DNA of 14,516 nt from JABCPE02 sp963518955 (GTDB lineage Bacteria > Bacteroidota > Bacteroidia > Flavobacteriales > Weeksellaceae), in contig CAUQKI010000023.1 in the NCBI GenBank assembly GCA_963518955.1, forward strand, positions 1-14,516, written 5' to 3'. The notes below the pieces were generated by a model. That model worked only from the letters and a program-made list of their open reading frames with translations. It was not told the origin of the DNA and did not search any database. The position numbers and the translations under genes were made by a program. Below are positions 6,825-13,329 of the stretch, piece by piece; the stretch's first letter is position 1; the number at the start of each line of letters is the position of its first letter.

Positions 6825-7553
6825 ATGATTTTACGAGGAGACAATTTGATAAAAGAATACGGCCCTAAAAAAGTAGTAAAAGGGGTAAGTTTAGAAGTGA
6901 AAAAAGGCGAAATAGTAGGGCTTCTAGGGCCAAATGGAGCTGGAAAAACCACCACTTTCTATATGATAGTAGGGCTGGTAAAGCCTACCTCTGGGCAGAT
7001 AACCTTGGATGGAAAGGACATCACGCAGGATGCGATGTATAAAAGAGCACAGAAAGGCGTGGGGTATTTGGCACAGGAGGCTTCTATTTTTAGAAAATTG
7101 TCAGTAGAGGATAATATTTTATCGGTTTTACAACTGACCAATAAATCAGCAAGTGAGCAGAAAAATAGACTGGAAGAGCTTTTGGATGAGTTTTCCTTGC
7201 AGCATGTGCGCAGAAATAGGGGAGACCTGCTCTCTGGTGGGGAGAGAAGAAGAACGGAAATCGCCCGATGTCTGGCGACAGATCCAGATTTTATCCTTTT
7301 GGATGAGCCTTTTGCGGGGGTAGACCCTATTGCGGTGGAGGATATTCAGAAAATCATCCGTTCCCTTGTAAAGAAAGACATAGGGGTGCTTATTACCGAC
7401 CATAATGTCCAGCAGACCCTTGCTATTACTAATAAAACATACATCATGTTTGAAGGAAAAATCTTGAAAGAGGGCATTCCAGAAGATTTGGCGAATGACC
7501 CACAGGTAAGACAGGCCTACCTTGGAGAGAATTTCCGTTTTGAAAAAATCTAA
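6825..7553 (+). CDS. lptB: LPS export ABC transporter ATPase LptB
   Basis: LptB is the cytosolic ATPase that, with LptF and LptG, extracts lipopolysaccharide from the inner membrane and pushes it along the Lpt bridge. All ABC elements are intact: Walker A GPNGAGKT (35-42), Q-loop Gln84 in YLAQEAS, signature LSGGE (136-140), Walker B ILLDEP (157-162) and switch His193 in TDHNV. YLAQEASIFRKLSVEDN and LSGGERRRTEIARCLA are typical of LptB and less so of amino-acid transporters. The 242 residues match the family. The ATG at 6825 sits directly behind a promoter box. yaaA follows after 13 nt on the same strand, so the two form a probable two-gene transcript. Confidence 0.93.
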   Translation: MILRGDNLIKEYGPKKVVKGVSLEVKKGEIVGLLGPNGAGKTTTFYMIVGLVKPTSGQITLDGKDITQDAMYKRAQKGVGYLAQEASIFRKLSVEDNILSVLQLTNKSASEQKNRLEELLDEFSLQHVRRNRGDLLSGGERRRTEIARCLATDPDFILLDEPFAGVDPIAVEDIQKIIRSLVKKDIGVLITDHNVQQTLAITNKTYIMFEGKILKEGIPEDLANDPQVRQAYLGENFRFEKI

Positions 7554-7566
7554 CGAAAAAATCAAT

Positions 7567-8325
7567 ATGAAAATACTTACTTCTCCAGCTAAATTGATGA
7601 AAGTTGGGGGCTCTTCGGAATTTATAAAGCCTACCGAACCTCAGTTTATAGAGGATTCGGCTTTTATTCAGTTTTATTTAAAAGAAAAAACGCCCCATTT
7701 CTTGGCGGAACTTATGGAGCTTTCACCAAAGTTAGCCGATGAAAACTGGGAGAGAAACCAAAATTGGAAAAAAAATCCTGCTGAAAACGAATCTGCTCCA
7801 GCCTTGTTGGCTTTTACGGGTGAGGTTTATCGTGGGCTGGATGCGCCGAGTTTGGATAAAAAGGCGATTGATTATCTGCAGGAGCATTACAGAATGCTTT
7901 CAGGGCTGTATGGCCTGCTGAAACCTTCTGACCGCATTATGCTGTATCGACTGGAAATGGGACGAAAATTTCAGTTTGATAAGTATAAAAATCTATACGA
8001 ATTTTGGTCGGACAAGATTACGGAACAGCTTAATTCTGAGCTAAATGAAGGCGAACTTCTGCTCAATTTGGCGAGTAATGAATATTTTAAAGTAGTAAAT
8101 CGTAAAAAACTCCACGCCCAAGTGGTTGATTTTGACTTTTATGAAATGAAATCAGGAAAGCCCAAAACCATAGTGGTTTATACAAAACACGCCAGAGGAC
8201 TGGTGGTTCGTTTCTGTGCAGAAAACAATGTTCATTCCTTGGAAGAGCTGAAAGCTTTTGGCGAAGAGGGATATCTGCTAAATGATGAACTTTCCACAGA
8301 GAATAAACTTGTTTTTATGAGGTAA
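7567..8325 (+). CDS. yaaA: Peroxide stress protein YaaA (UPF0246)
   Basis: YaaA lowers intracellular unincorporated iron during hydrogen peroxide stress in E. coli and thereby limits Fenton damage; it is a cytosolic DNA-binding-fold protein. Family motifs in order are TSPAKLM (5-11), FTGEVYRGL (83-91), LSGLYGLLKP (111-120), YRLEMG (127-132), LNLASNEYFK (166-175) and TKHARGLVVRF near residue 220. The 252 residues fit. The frame is open upstream into lptB, but MKILTSPAKLM at 7567 is the conserved N-terminus. It is probably read with lptB. After the stop the same frame stays open for another 18 codons (8326-8379), which is odd but may be chance. Confidence 0.93.
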   Translation: MKILTSPAKLMKVGGSSEFIKPTEPQFIEDSAFIQFYLKEKTPHFLAELMELSPKLADENWERNQNWKKNPAENESAPALLAFTGEVYRGLDAPSLDKKAIDYLQEHYRMLSGLYGLLKPSDRIMLYRLEMGRKFQFDKYKNLYEFWSDKITEQLNSELNEGELLLNLASNEYFKVVNRKKLHAQVVDFDFYEMKSGKPKTIVVYTKHARGLVVRFCAENNVHSLEELKAFGEEGYLLNDELSTENKLVFMR

Positions 8326-8380
8326 AATGTAGTTAAAAGGCAATTTACAGCTGAATTTGTAGAAACTCCAGAAGAAAATT

Positions 8381-8404
8381 AAGGGACTAAAAAGTCCCTT
8401 TTTT
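8381..8404 (+). terminator. Intrinsic terminator after yaaA
   Basis: AAGGGACT (8381-8388), loop AAAA, AGTCCCTT (8393-8400), then TTTT. It lies only six bases before the ATG of the next gene, so that gene must be transcribed from a promoter upstream of or overlapping the hairpin, or by read-through. Confidence 0.82.
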
Positions 8405-8410
8405 ATAATA

Positions 8411-9118
8411 ATGAATATGATAAAGTATATAGTTTTTTCAATGTTATTTTTTTCTCAAAATTTATTTTGTCAAACGGATAGTATAAAATTAATAGATGAA
8501 GTAAATATTGATTTATCTACACAAAATAATTTATCTTGGGAAAATTACAATCAAAAAATAAATATCAAACCATTAATATATTCAGGGAATGGATTTTTTA
8601 ATGGGAAATATTATAAAAATGGTCAGGAAATAATTTTTGAAGGAAAAGTTAATCATAAAAAAAATGGAATAGCTATCAGTTCTTCCAATTCTTTACAAGA
8701 TAAAAGTATAGAAACTATTATTGAAAAATTAATAACTGAAGTTTTTAAAATCTCTGATTTCTATTATTTCAGATCAAATAAAAAAGGAAAGAAACCCTAC
8801 GAAGAGTTTGCAATCCAAAGAGAAGATAATACTTGGGTCTTTAATACATATAAAGAAGATATTAAAAAAGAAAATCGCATAGAGAATAAAAAGGCAAAGA
8901 GGGAAGTTTTATTGGATAATGATGGTAAAATAAAGAGAATAACCACTTCATTGATTCATAATCATAATGCTATTTCTACTCAGAAATATTTTCAAGACCA
9001 TCATATAGAAATAGACATTATGCCATATGAAATAAAACAAAAATACTCTAAAATAAAAGGTGAAATAGTAGATATAAATAGTAAAAATAAGATAGAGTTT
9101 AGTATTGTTTTTCCATAA
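8411..9118 (+). CDS. Secreted or periplasmic hypothetical protein, 235 aa
   Basis: No family recognised. Residues 1-21 are a signal peptide (MNMIKYIVF, hydrophobic core, LFCQ before the likely cleavage site); the Cys is followed directly by Gln, so it is probably not a lipoprotein. The mature part is very rich in Lys, Ile and Asn, with short strands in the style FFNGKYYKNGQEIIFEGKV (63-81) and a long charged centre KKENRIENKKAKREVLLD. Base composition is extreme even for this genome: 12 G+C in the 60 bases from 8461 by hand count. A start at 8417 (second Met) is equally possible. It stands alone between a terminator on the left and an opposing lipoprotein gene on the right, which together with its composition suggests an orphan or acquired gene. 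Confidence 0.72.
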   Translation: MNMIKYIVFSMLFFSQNLFCQTDSIKLIDEVNIDLSTQNNLSWENYNQKINIKPLIYSGNGFFNGKYYKNGQEIIFEGKVNHKKNGIAISSSNSLQDKSIETIIEKLITEVFKISDFYYFRSNKKGKKPYEEFAIQREDNTWVFNTYKEDIKKENRIENKKAKREVLLDNDGKIKRITTSLIHNHNAISTQKYFQDHHIEIDIMPYEIKQKYSKIKGEIVDINSKNKIEFSIVFP

Positions 9119-9140
9119 TTATTATAAAATGAGAAACGGT

Positions 9141-9178
9141 ATTAAGAATATAAAATGGAACATATAAATATTCTTAAT
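9141..9178. repeat. 11-bp perfect inverted repeat between converging genes
   Basis: ATTAAGAATAT (9141-9151) and ATATTCTTAAT (9168-9178), 16-nt loop. It lies between genes ending at 9118 and 9254, so it may act as a weak transcript end, but neither strand has a clear T-tract. A second AT-only hairpin, TTTTTTTCA/TGAAAAAAA (9230-9253), borders the opposing gene's stop codon. Confidence 0.5.
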
Positions 9179-9253
9179 CCATTCACAGATGAAAAAATAA
9201 TATTTAATATTAGTTTTGAATAATCCTGTTTTTTTTCATTCAATTGAAAAAAA

Positions 9254-9574
9254 CTACTCTCCAATACAGCTGGAAATTGCTTTTTCTATGCGGTCGTCCA
9301 AATCTTTGGGAGAATTGTCCATAGATATATCAACAATTTCATCATTGCTGAGGCTCTCATTAAGCTTGTTCATCGCACATTCGCAATATTCTCTTGCCTC
9401 ACTTTCTTTTAATCCAGAATTTTCGATACAAGATTTTATACCTTCTTTTATAAAGGTTTTACGCAGGCCCTCGCTGTATGCGTTTTTTATTTTTTCTGTT
9501 GCTTTTTGAGCTGAATCACTGCTGCATGCACCTAAAATAAACATTGCAGATAAAATGAAGATAGGTTTTTTCAT
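9254..9574 (-). CDS. Small Cys-containing lipoprotein, 106 aa
   Basis: MKKPIFILSAMFILGACSSDS is a textbook lipoprotein signal with Cys17 acylated, which fixes the start at 9574 over the upstream in-frame ATGs at 9580 and 9595. The mature domain is helical and has four further Cys: SCIENSG (about 48), YCECAMNKL (62 and 64) and SSCIGE at the C-terminus. The spacing C-x13-C-x-C-x(about 37)-C resembles small Bacteroidota lipoproteins of unknown function in which these Cys probably form disulphides in the periplasm. No function can be assigned. It is monocistronic, with a possible minus-strand promoter box 18 nt upstream, and diverges from padR. Confidence 0.82.
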   Translation of the reverse strand: MKKPIFILSAMFILGACSSDSAQKATEKIKNAYSEGLRKTFIKEGIKSCIENSGLKESEAREYCECAMNKLNESLSNDEIVDISMDNSPKDLDDRIEKAISSCIGE

Positions 9575-9592
9575 AATCATATAATTTAAAAA

Positions 9593-9600
9593 CAAATTTA
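9593..9600 (-). promoter_or_regulatory. Possible -7 box for the small lipoprotein gene
   Basis: The minus strand reads TAAATTTG, an exact TAnnTTTG match, 18 nt before the ATG at 9574. No TTG at the matching -33 position. Confidence 0.35.
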
Positions 9601-9665
9601 ATGAAATATTTTTAATACTGATAATCAGTGGATTAATTTATTTTGTTTTAAAATTTAACTACTTT

Positions 9666-9679
9666 GTATTGCATAATAC
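9666..9679. promoter_or_regulatory. Possible operator GTATT-GCAT-AATAC
   Basis: A perfect inverted repeat, GTATT (9666-9670) and AATAC (9675-9679) around GCAT, lies across the -33 TTG of the padR promoter. PadR-family repressors usually regulate their own operon by binding a palindrome at the promoter, so this is a natural place for an autoregulatory site. The assignment is inference. Confidence 0.4.
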
Positions 9680-9698
9680 TTTATTGTTCGTATATTTG
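9669..9698 (+). promoter_or_regulatory. Promoter of padR-pspC operon
   Basis: TTG (9669-9671), exactly 19 nt, TATATTTG (9691-9698): the full flavobacterial consensus and the best promoter in the window. The ATG of padR is 50 nt downstream. Confidence 0.72.
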
Positions 9699-9748
9699 TA
9701 GTGTAAAATAAGATGAACACCAATCATTAACTATATAAAGAACAAAGG

Positions 9749-10078
9749 ATGAATATCGAAAACACTAAAGCGCAGATGAGAAAAGGAATACTGGAATTTT
9801 GTATTCTGAGCCTAATCAAGAGAAGAGAGATGTATGTTTTGGATTTGATGGAGGAGCTGAAAAAAGCCGATATGGAAGTAGTAGAAGGAACGCTCTATCC
9901 ACTGCTGACAAGGCTGAAAAATGCAGAAATCCTCTCTTACCGCTGGGAAGAATCCACAGGAGGGCCGCCCAGAAAGTATTATAAACTCACGGAGAAAGGG
10001 GAACTTTTCATAGCGGAGTTAGACAAAACATGGAGCCAATTAACAGAATCAGTAACACAAATCACAAAAAATCAATAA
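9749..10078 (+). CDS. PadR family transcriptional regulator
   Basis: A 109-residue single-domain PadR regulator: winged helix with MRKGILEFCILSLIKRREMYVLDLMEEL (10-37), the recognition-helix region VVEGTLYPLLTRLKNAEIL (44-62), and the wing ESTGGPPRKYYKLTEKGE (68-85), followed by one dimerisation helix. The TLYPLLxRL and GGPxRKYYxLT signatures are diagnostic. PadR proteins are dimeric repressors of the neighbouring gene; the target is almost surely its own operon with the PspC gene, whose start lies one base after the padR stop. A palindrome over the -33 element may be its operator. The inducing signal is unknown; in related systems it is cell-envelope stress or a small ligand. Confidence 0.93.
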   Translation: MNIENTKAQMRKGILEFCILSLIKRREMYVLDLMEELKKADMEVVEGTLYPLLTRLKNAEILSYRWEESTGGPPRKYYKLTEKGELFIAELDKTWSQLTESVTQITKNQ

Positions 10079-10079
10079 C

Positions 10080-11561
10080 ATGAACAAGACAATATCTATC
10101 TCATTAGCAGGGTTTTCCTTCATCATAGAAGAGCAGGCCTACGAGAAACTAAACGCTTATTTACAAGCGCTTCGGAATTCTTTGGAAAAAGATGAAGCCG
10201 ATGAAGTGATGTATGATATAGAAATCAGGATTGCAGAAATTTTTAGAGAAAATCTTGATAAAAGAGAGGTGGTGAATAGTGATGATGTGGAAAAAATTAT
10301 CGCCCAGTTAGGAACTCCAGAGGCCATAGAAGGGCAGAGTGAAGAAAATGCAGAGCAGGAAATCCCTCAAGAAAAGACGAAAAAAGAACTTTTCCGAGAT
10401 ATGAAAAGTGGCAAGATTGCAGGTGTCTGTGCGGGATTGGCTCAGTATTTCGGGATGGACATTTCGCTCATGAGGATTATTTGGATTCTGGTGTTTATTT
10501 TCACTGTGGGCTTTGTTTCTGTGGTAGCCTATGTCATTCTGTGGATAGTGCTTCCAGAGGCAGAAACAGCATCAGATTTTTTGAAAATGCAGGGAAGACC
10601 CATCAATTTTGACAGCCTTAAAGAAGCAGGGCAGAGGGTAAGTTCTTTTTACAATGAAAATAAATCAGAAATAGCCAAAACAGGAGCTGGTATCTGGAAA
10701 GTTATCCGAATTATTTTAGGAGGTATAATGACTCTTATTACTATTAATGTTTTGGTTTCCTTGGTTAGTTTTATATTAGTATTTTTTGGAGCTTGGGATT
10801 TTCAGTTGTTTGGGAAATATCAGGATTTGGAGGAGTTTAATTTCTTTTTTAATACAGATGAGAATACAAGGTATGCCTTTATGGCGATCGTAATCATCGG
10901 AATTTTAATTCCTGCTATTGTCTTTATGGCATTGAGTATCAAATTATTTTCGCCTAAAACAAAAATAAGATATGCGGGCTTTTTAGTGGGAATTCTTTTT
11001 GCTTTGTTGATGATTTTCGGGGTTTATTTTGGTCTTTCAGTACAAAAGAAAGAACTGATTTACAGCGGGAACAATTTTCAGGAAGAGCGAGTTTCTATCA
11101 ATACTCAGTCGAATGTTCTTACCCTTGATTTGAAGCGGGTAGAGATTCCGCAGAACTTTAGAGCCTATGGAGATGATATTTTTTCGGATAAGAAAAAAAT
11201 CTATAAAGAAGATTATCCAGATGTCTATATTACAAGAAGAAATGATGTAAAACAGCCGTATATCATGATTAGAAAAAAAGCGGATGGCTATAATATCCCT
11301 ATCGGTCTGAATGTTCCTGTGGAAGTTTCTGGTAATGCGGTATTGCTGCCGAACTATATAAGTTATTCCTATGACCAAAGATTTCGGGATTATGATGTGG
11401 ACTATGAACTGGTCATTCCTGAAACGATGGAAATCAGGGATTTAAGCGATGGCAAAGTGGATATCCACGGAGATGAACATGGATTTTATAGAGAAGAAAG
11501 AGGATATCAGCCAGAGCCGCAGGTGGAATCAGACACCATATCAACAGGTAGAAAATATTAA
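10080..11561 (+). CDS. PspC domain-containing membrane protein, 493 aa
   Basis: A phage-shock-protein-C relative. Residues 1-85 form a cytosolic helical domain with a regularly charged face (EKDEADEVMYDIEIRIAEIF, 36-55), common in Bacteroidota PspC proteins. The PspC domain follows at about 104-160: FRDMKSGKIAGVCAGLAQYF, then a membrane helix to LWIVLP. Three more hydrophobic segments lie near 203-235, 262-285 and 295-320; the rest (about 325-493) is probably extracytoplasmic and beta-rich, ending in a low-complexity Glu/Gln tail. The likely role is envelope-stress sensing or protection at the inner membrane. It is cotranscribed with padR. In many flavobacteria I recall a GIN-domain (DUF2807) gene following this pair; here a terminator follows instead. 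Confidence 0.9.
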   Translation: MNKTISISLAGFSFIIEEQAYEKLNAYLQALRNSLEKDEADEVMYDIEIRIAEIFRENLDKREVVNSDDVEKIIAQLGTPEAIEGQSEENAEQEIPQEKTKKELFRDMKSGKIAGVCAGLAQYFGMDISLMRIIWILVFIFTVGFVSVVAYVILWIVLPEAETASDFLKMQGRPINFDSLKEAGQRVSSFYNENKSEIAKTGAGIWKVIRIILGGIMTLITINVLVSLVSFILVFFGAWDFQLFGKYQDLEEFNFFFNTDENTRYAFMAIVIIGILIPAIVFMALSIKLFSPKTKIRYAGFLVGILFALLMIFGVYFGLSVQKKELIYSGNNFQEERVSINTQSNVLTLDLKRVEIPQNFRAYGDDIFSDKKKIYKEDYPDVYITRRNDVKQPYIMIRKKADGYNIPIGLNVPVEVSGNAVLLPNYISYSYDQRFRDYDVDYELVIPETMEIRDLSDGKVDIHGDEHGFYREERGYQPEPQVESDTISTGRKY

Positions 11562-11586
11562 CTAAACTAAATCACAAAGTATTTTT

Positions 11587-11623
11587 AAATAATGTTTTGC
11601 AGAGTTGCGGAACATTATTTTTT
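11587..11623 (+). terminator. Intrinsic terminator of the padR-pspC operon
   Basis: AAATAATGTTTTGCA (11587-11601) pairs with TGCGGAACATTATTT (11606-11620) through 15 positions including two G-T wobbles, loop GAGT, ending in a T-run to 11623. Confidence 0.82.
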
Positions 11624-11669
11624 AACATCAAATATAAAGTGTGCATAATGCTTTTTGAAAAAAATAATG

Positions 11670-11677
11670 TAGATTTG
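11670..11677 (+). promoter_or_regulatory. -7 promoter box of the acyltransferase gene
   Basis: TAGATTTG matches TAnnTTTG and ends 18 nt before the ATG at 11696. The -33 element is not clear; instead GCATAATGC, a GCAT-A-ATGC palindrome, lies at 11643-11651. Confidence 0.5.
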
Positions 11678-11695
11678 CTCCTTTAACTTTTAATC

Positions 11696-12262
11696 ATGAG
11701 AAAAATAATAGGATCATTACTGCTGAAACTTCTGGGCTGGAAGGTGGTGCTGGAAGGGGATTTGGAGAATTTGAACCGCTGTGTGCTTATCGTGGCGCCG
11801 CATACAGACAATATTGAATACCTTTTGGGGAATTTAGTTTATTGGAAATACAATAAACCGCTGAGAGTCATCATAAAAGATGCTCATACTAAGGCTTGGT
11901 ATGGCTTCATTGTCAAGGCTTTAGGTGGGATAGGGATTAATCGTTCCCAAAGGAACAATCTTGTGCAATTCGTTACAGATTTGTTTAAAAAGGAGGATTT
12001 CAGTTTGGTGATTTGCCCAGAAGGAACGCGTTCCCGAGTGGAAAAATGGAAACTCGGATTTTATCATATGGCTCTGGGTGCGAGGGTTCCGATAGTTTTT
12101 GGGGGGGCAGATTTTAAAACTAAAAAAATTCACATCGGGAGAAAAATCAGCGTAGAAGATTTAGAAAGTCGCTCTTTTGAAAGCATAATGGACGAAATTC
12201 AGGACTATTACAAGGATTTCACGCCGAAATATCCAGAAAAGTGGAATCCAAAAATTTATTAA
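11696..12262 (+). CDS. Lysophospholipid (1-acylglycerol-3-phosphate) acyltransferase family protein
   Basis: A small (188-residue) PlsC-superfamily acyltransferase, expected to be a peripheral inner-membrane enzyme moving an acyl chain to a lysophospholipid or related glycerol lipid. Motif I reads APHTDNIEY: His36 is present, but the fourth residue of spacing is followed by Glu41 where the family has Asp (HX4D), so the catalytic dyad would be His-Glu. Motif II is GGIGINRSQ (77-85) and motif III ICPEGTRSR (106-114), both normal; the later PIVFGGADF corresponds to motif IV. The short single-domain form is typical of the flavobacterial APHTSNWDF-type subfamily. It is monocistronic, with its own promoter box and the upstream operon terminated. 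Whether the Asp-to-Glu change permits activity is open. Confidence 0.85.
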   Translation: MRKIIGSLLLKLLGWKVVLEGDLENLNRCVLIVAPHTDNIEYLLGNLVYWKYNKPLRVIIKDAHTKAWYGFIVKALGGIGINRSQRNNLVQFVTDLFKKEDFSLVICPEGTRSRVEKWKLGFYHMALGARVPIVFGGADFKTKKIHIGRKISVEDLESRSFESIMDEIQDYYKDFTPKYPEKWNPKIY

Positions 12263-12278
12263 AAATTCTTGAAAAATT

Positions 12279-12307
12279 TTGCAGATAATTAAATTTTTGT
12301 ATATTTG
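12279..12307 (+). promoter_or_regulatory. Strong promoter of the leader/basic-protein region
   Basis: TTG (12279-12281), 18-nt spacer, TATATTTG (12300-12307) followed by CAATC. Transcription should start near 12312, about 225 nt ahead of the long ORF, so this promoter makes a long structured leader or a separate RNA. Confidence 0.62.
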
Positions 12308-12362
12308 CAATCAAATTAACGAGTAATAATAGAGTTTTAACAAAAAAATACACGAAGTAGAA

Positions 12363-12437
12363 ATGCTAAATCAAAATTTACATATCAAGTTTTATTTACC
12401 CACTGGGGTAAGGCTTCGTGTTATGCCTTCTTGTTAG
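12363..12437 (+). CDS. Possible 24-aa leader peptide
   Basis: ATG at 12363 opens 24 codons to TAG at 12435. The peptide begins MLNQNLHIKFYLPTG and ends RVMPSC. It is not strongly biased to one amino acid, so it is not a classical amino-acid attenuator peptide, although it finishes with Pro-Ser-Cys just before the stop. Its start codon lies inside the loop of the outer stem and its codons 12-21 form the stems, so translating ribosomes would unfold the RNA and reach the first arm of the inverted repeat at 12445. No Shine-Dalgarno sequence is clear, as with other genes here. It could also be a chance ORF. Confidence 0.35.
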   Translation: MLNQNLHIKFYLPTGVRLRVMPSC

Positions 12438-12444
12438 AATAATA

Positions 12445-12535
12445 GTATAATGATATGCAAACCCGAAGTCAGTGAGATTTCGGGTTTTTTATTTCAAGTT
12501 TTCCCGATTATTTACCAATCATATTATCATTATAC
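12445..12535. repeat. 11-bp long-range inverted repeat flanking the terminator
   Basis: GTATAATGATA (12445-12455) is the exact reverse complement of TATCATTATAC (12525-12535). The first arm begins eight bases after the small ORF's stop codon; the second ends two bases before the ATG at 12538. In RNA the pairing would close a loop containing the terminator hairpin and would occlude the translation start region. Confidence 0.6.
12459..12490 (+). terminator. Intrinsic terminator upstream of the basic-protein gene
   Basis: AAACCCGAAGTC (12459-12470) pairs with GATTTCGGGTTT (12476-12487), with one G-T pair and loop AGTGA, followed by TTT and AT-rich sequence. It lies between the promoter at 12279-12307 and the ATG at 12538. 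A weaker alternative, TCGGG (12480-12484) with CCCGA (12503-12507), would break it and could serve as antiterminator. Confidence 0.8.
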
Positions 12536-12537
12536 AA

Positions 12538-13314
12538 ATGGGAAATTCATATATCCAAGGTTCTCGCCTGCGCAGTATCCGCACTCGTAAACGCGTTGCT
12601 AAAACCGATTATGAGAAATATCTTCGTGAATGCTGTGATCGCCATGCTGAACTAGAAAAGCAGAAACGAACCATGCCGCTTGTACCACTTGAAAAACCAT
12701 ATCAAAAGGGATATGTGCGTTTTTTTGTGGTTCGTGATGATGTAAAACGCAGTAAATTGGGAGATTTTTTTGAGAATCTTTTGGCTAAAATCAATACTTA
12801 TCAATACGCTGATAACCGCAAATTCCAAAAGAGGAAAAAACGCAGAGGTAAGCGCATCTACCTTCCTAGAAAACAGGAATTATTATCATTTAGACAATGG
12901 GAGTGGGTGGATGCGATAGAAAAGGGCAAACTGGTAGCAGAAGAATGTAAATATTTTATGAAAGTGGAGCGTTATAATTCTGTTTGTAAGCGTTTTGAAA
13001 TTTATTATGAATTTGCTGAACCTTGGCGTTTTATGTTGAGAGTTAGACCTAATATCATTACGCATTACCGCCCAATAAACCTTGAAATAGAGCATGAGTT
13101 GGCTGAACTGGATAAGGTTTTGAATGATTATAAAAACTGGGGAATTATTCAAAAAAAGGTGTTTTGTAATGGTTATATATGGAATCGTTATCAGAAAAAA
13201 TGGGAAATTAAAGCAAAGTATAAACGCTCTCCTCTAAAGGAGATTACAGAATTTAGAAGCAATTCTTCTGCTTTGGAAATAGCAGAAATATTATTAGACA
13301 GTAAATTTTATTAA
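12538..13314 (+). CDS. Hypothetical highly basic protein, 258 aa
   Basis: I cannot assign a function. MGNSYIQGSRLRSIRTRKRVAKTDYEKYL at the N-terminus is basic and polar with no signal peptide. A very basic patch lies at residues 95-112 (FQKRKKRRGKRIYLPRK), followed by an aromatic region FRQWEWVDAIEKG and FEIYYEFAEPWRFMLRVRPNIITHY (about 168-192). The middle RFFVVRDDVKRSK (61-73) and the basic patch point to nucleic-acid or ribosome contact, but no known domain is visible. I have a faint memory of similar MGNS...QGSR proteins in Chryseobacterium/Flavobacterium genomes, unconfirmed. The frame is open upstream to a GTG at 12472 inside the terminator, so the ATG at 12538 is chosen. It has AT-rich native-looking codon use, lies behind a structured leader, and is followed by prfH after 15 nt. 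Confidence 0.75.
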   Translation: MGNSYIQGSRLRSIRTRKRVAKTDYEKYLRECCDRHAELEKQKRTMPLVPLEKPYQKGYVRFFVVRDDVKRSKLGDFFENLLAKINTYQYADNRKFQKRKKRRGKRIYLPRKQELLSFRQWEWVDAIEKGKLVAEECKYFMKVERYNSVCKRFEIYYEFAEPWRFMLRVRPNIITHYRPINLEIEHELAELDKVLNDYKNWGIIQKKVFCNGYIWNRYQKKWEIKAKYKRSPLKEITEFRSNSSALEIAEILLDSKFY

Positions 13315-13329
13315 AAAGAAATCATAAAA

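Larger units (their letters stand above)
12312..12490 (+). ncRNA. Candidate structured leader RNA or small RNA, about 180 nt
   Basis: The segment runs from the expected transcription start to an intrinsic terminator. Structure seen by eye: an outer stem ACACGAAG (12350-12357) with CTTCGTGT (12414-12421); inside it a hairpin TACCC-ACTG-GGGTA (12397-12410); and a competing hairpin AAGGC (12410-12414) with GCCTT (12425-12429) that cannot form together with the outer stem. A 24-codon ORF lies across these stems. The layout suggests either a transcription attenuator for the downstream gene or an independent small RNA. I recognise no known Rfam class. Boundaries are inferred from the promoter and terminator, not seen directly. 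Confidence 0.45.

Noticed and set aside
9216..9509. 97-codon plus-strand ORF opposite the small lipoprotein
   Set aside because: The minus-strand frame has a textbook lipobox and a Cys pattern; the plus frame has neither.
12312..12490. tmRNA, 6S, SRP RNA or tracrRNA at this place
   Set aside because: No tRNA-like end, no single long bulged hairpin, no SRP GNRA-tip motif, and no cas gene or repeat array in the window.
12472..12537. GTG start extending the basic protein by 22 residues
   Set aside because: The GTG lies inside the loop of the intrinsic terminator and the extension is a Phe/Ile-rich translation of the T-tract.
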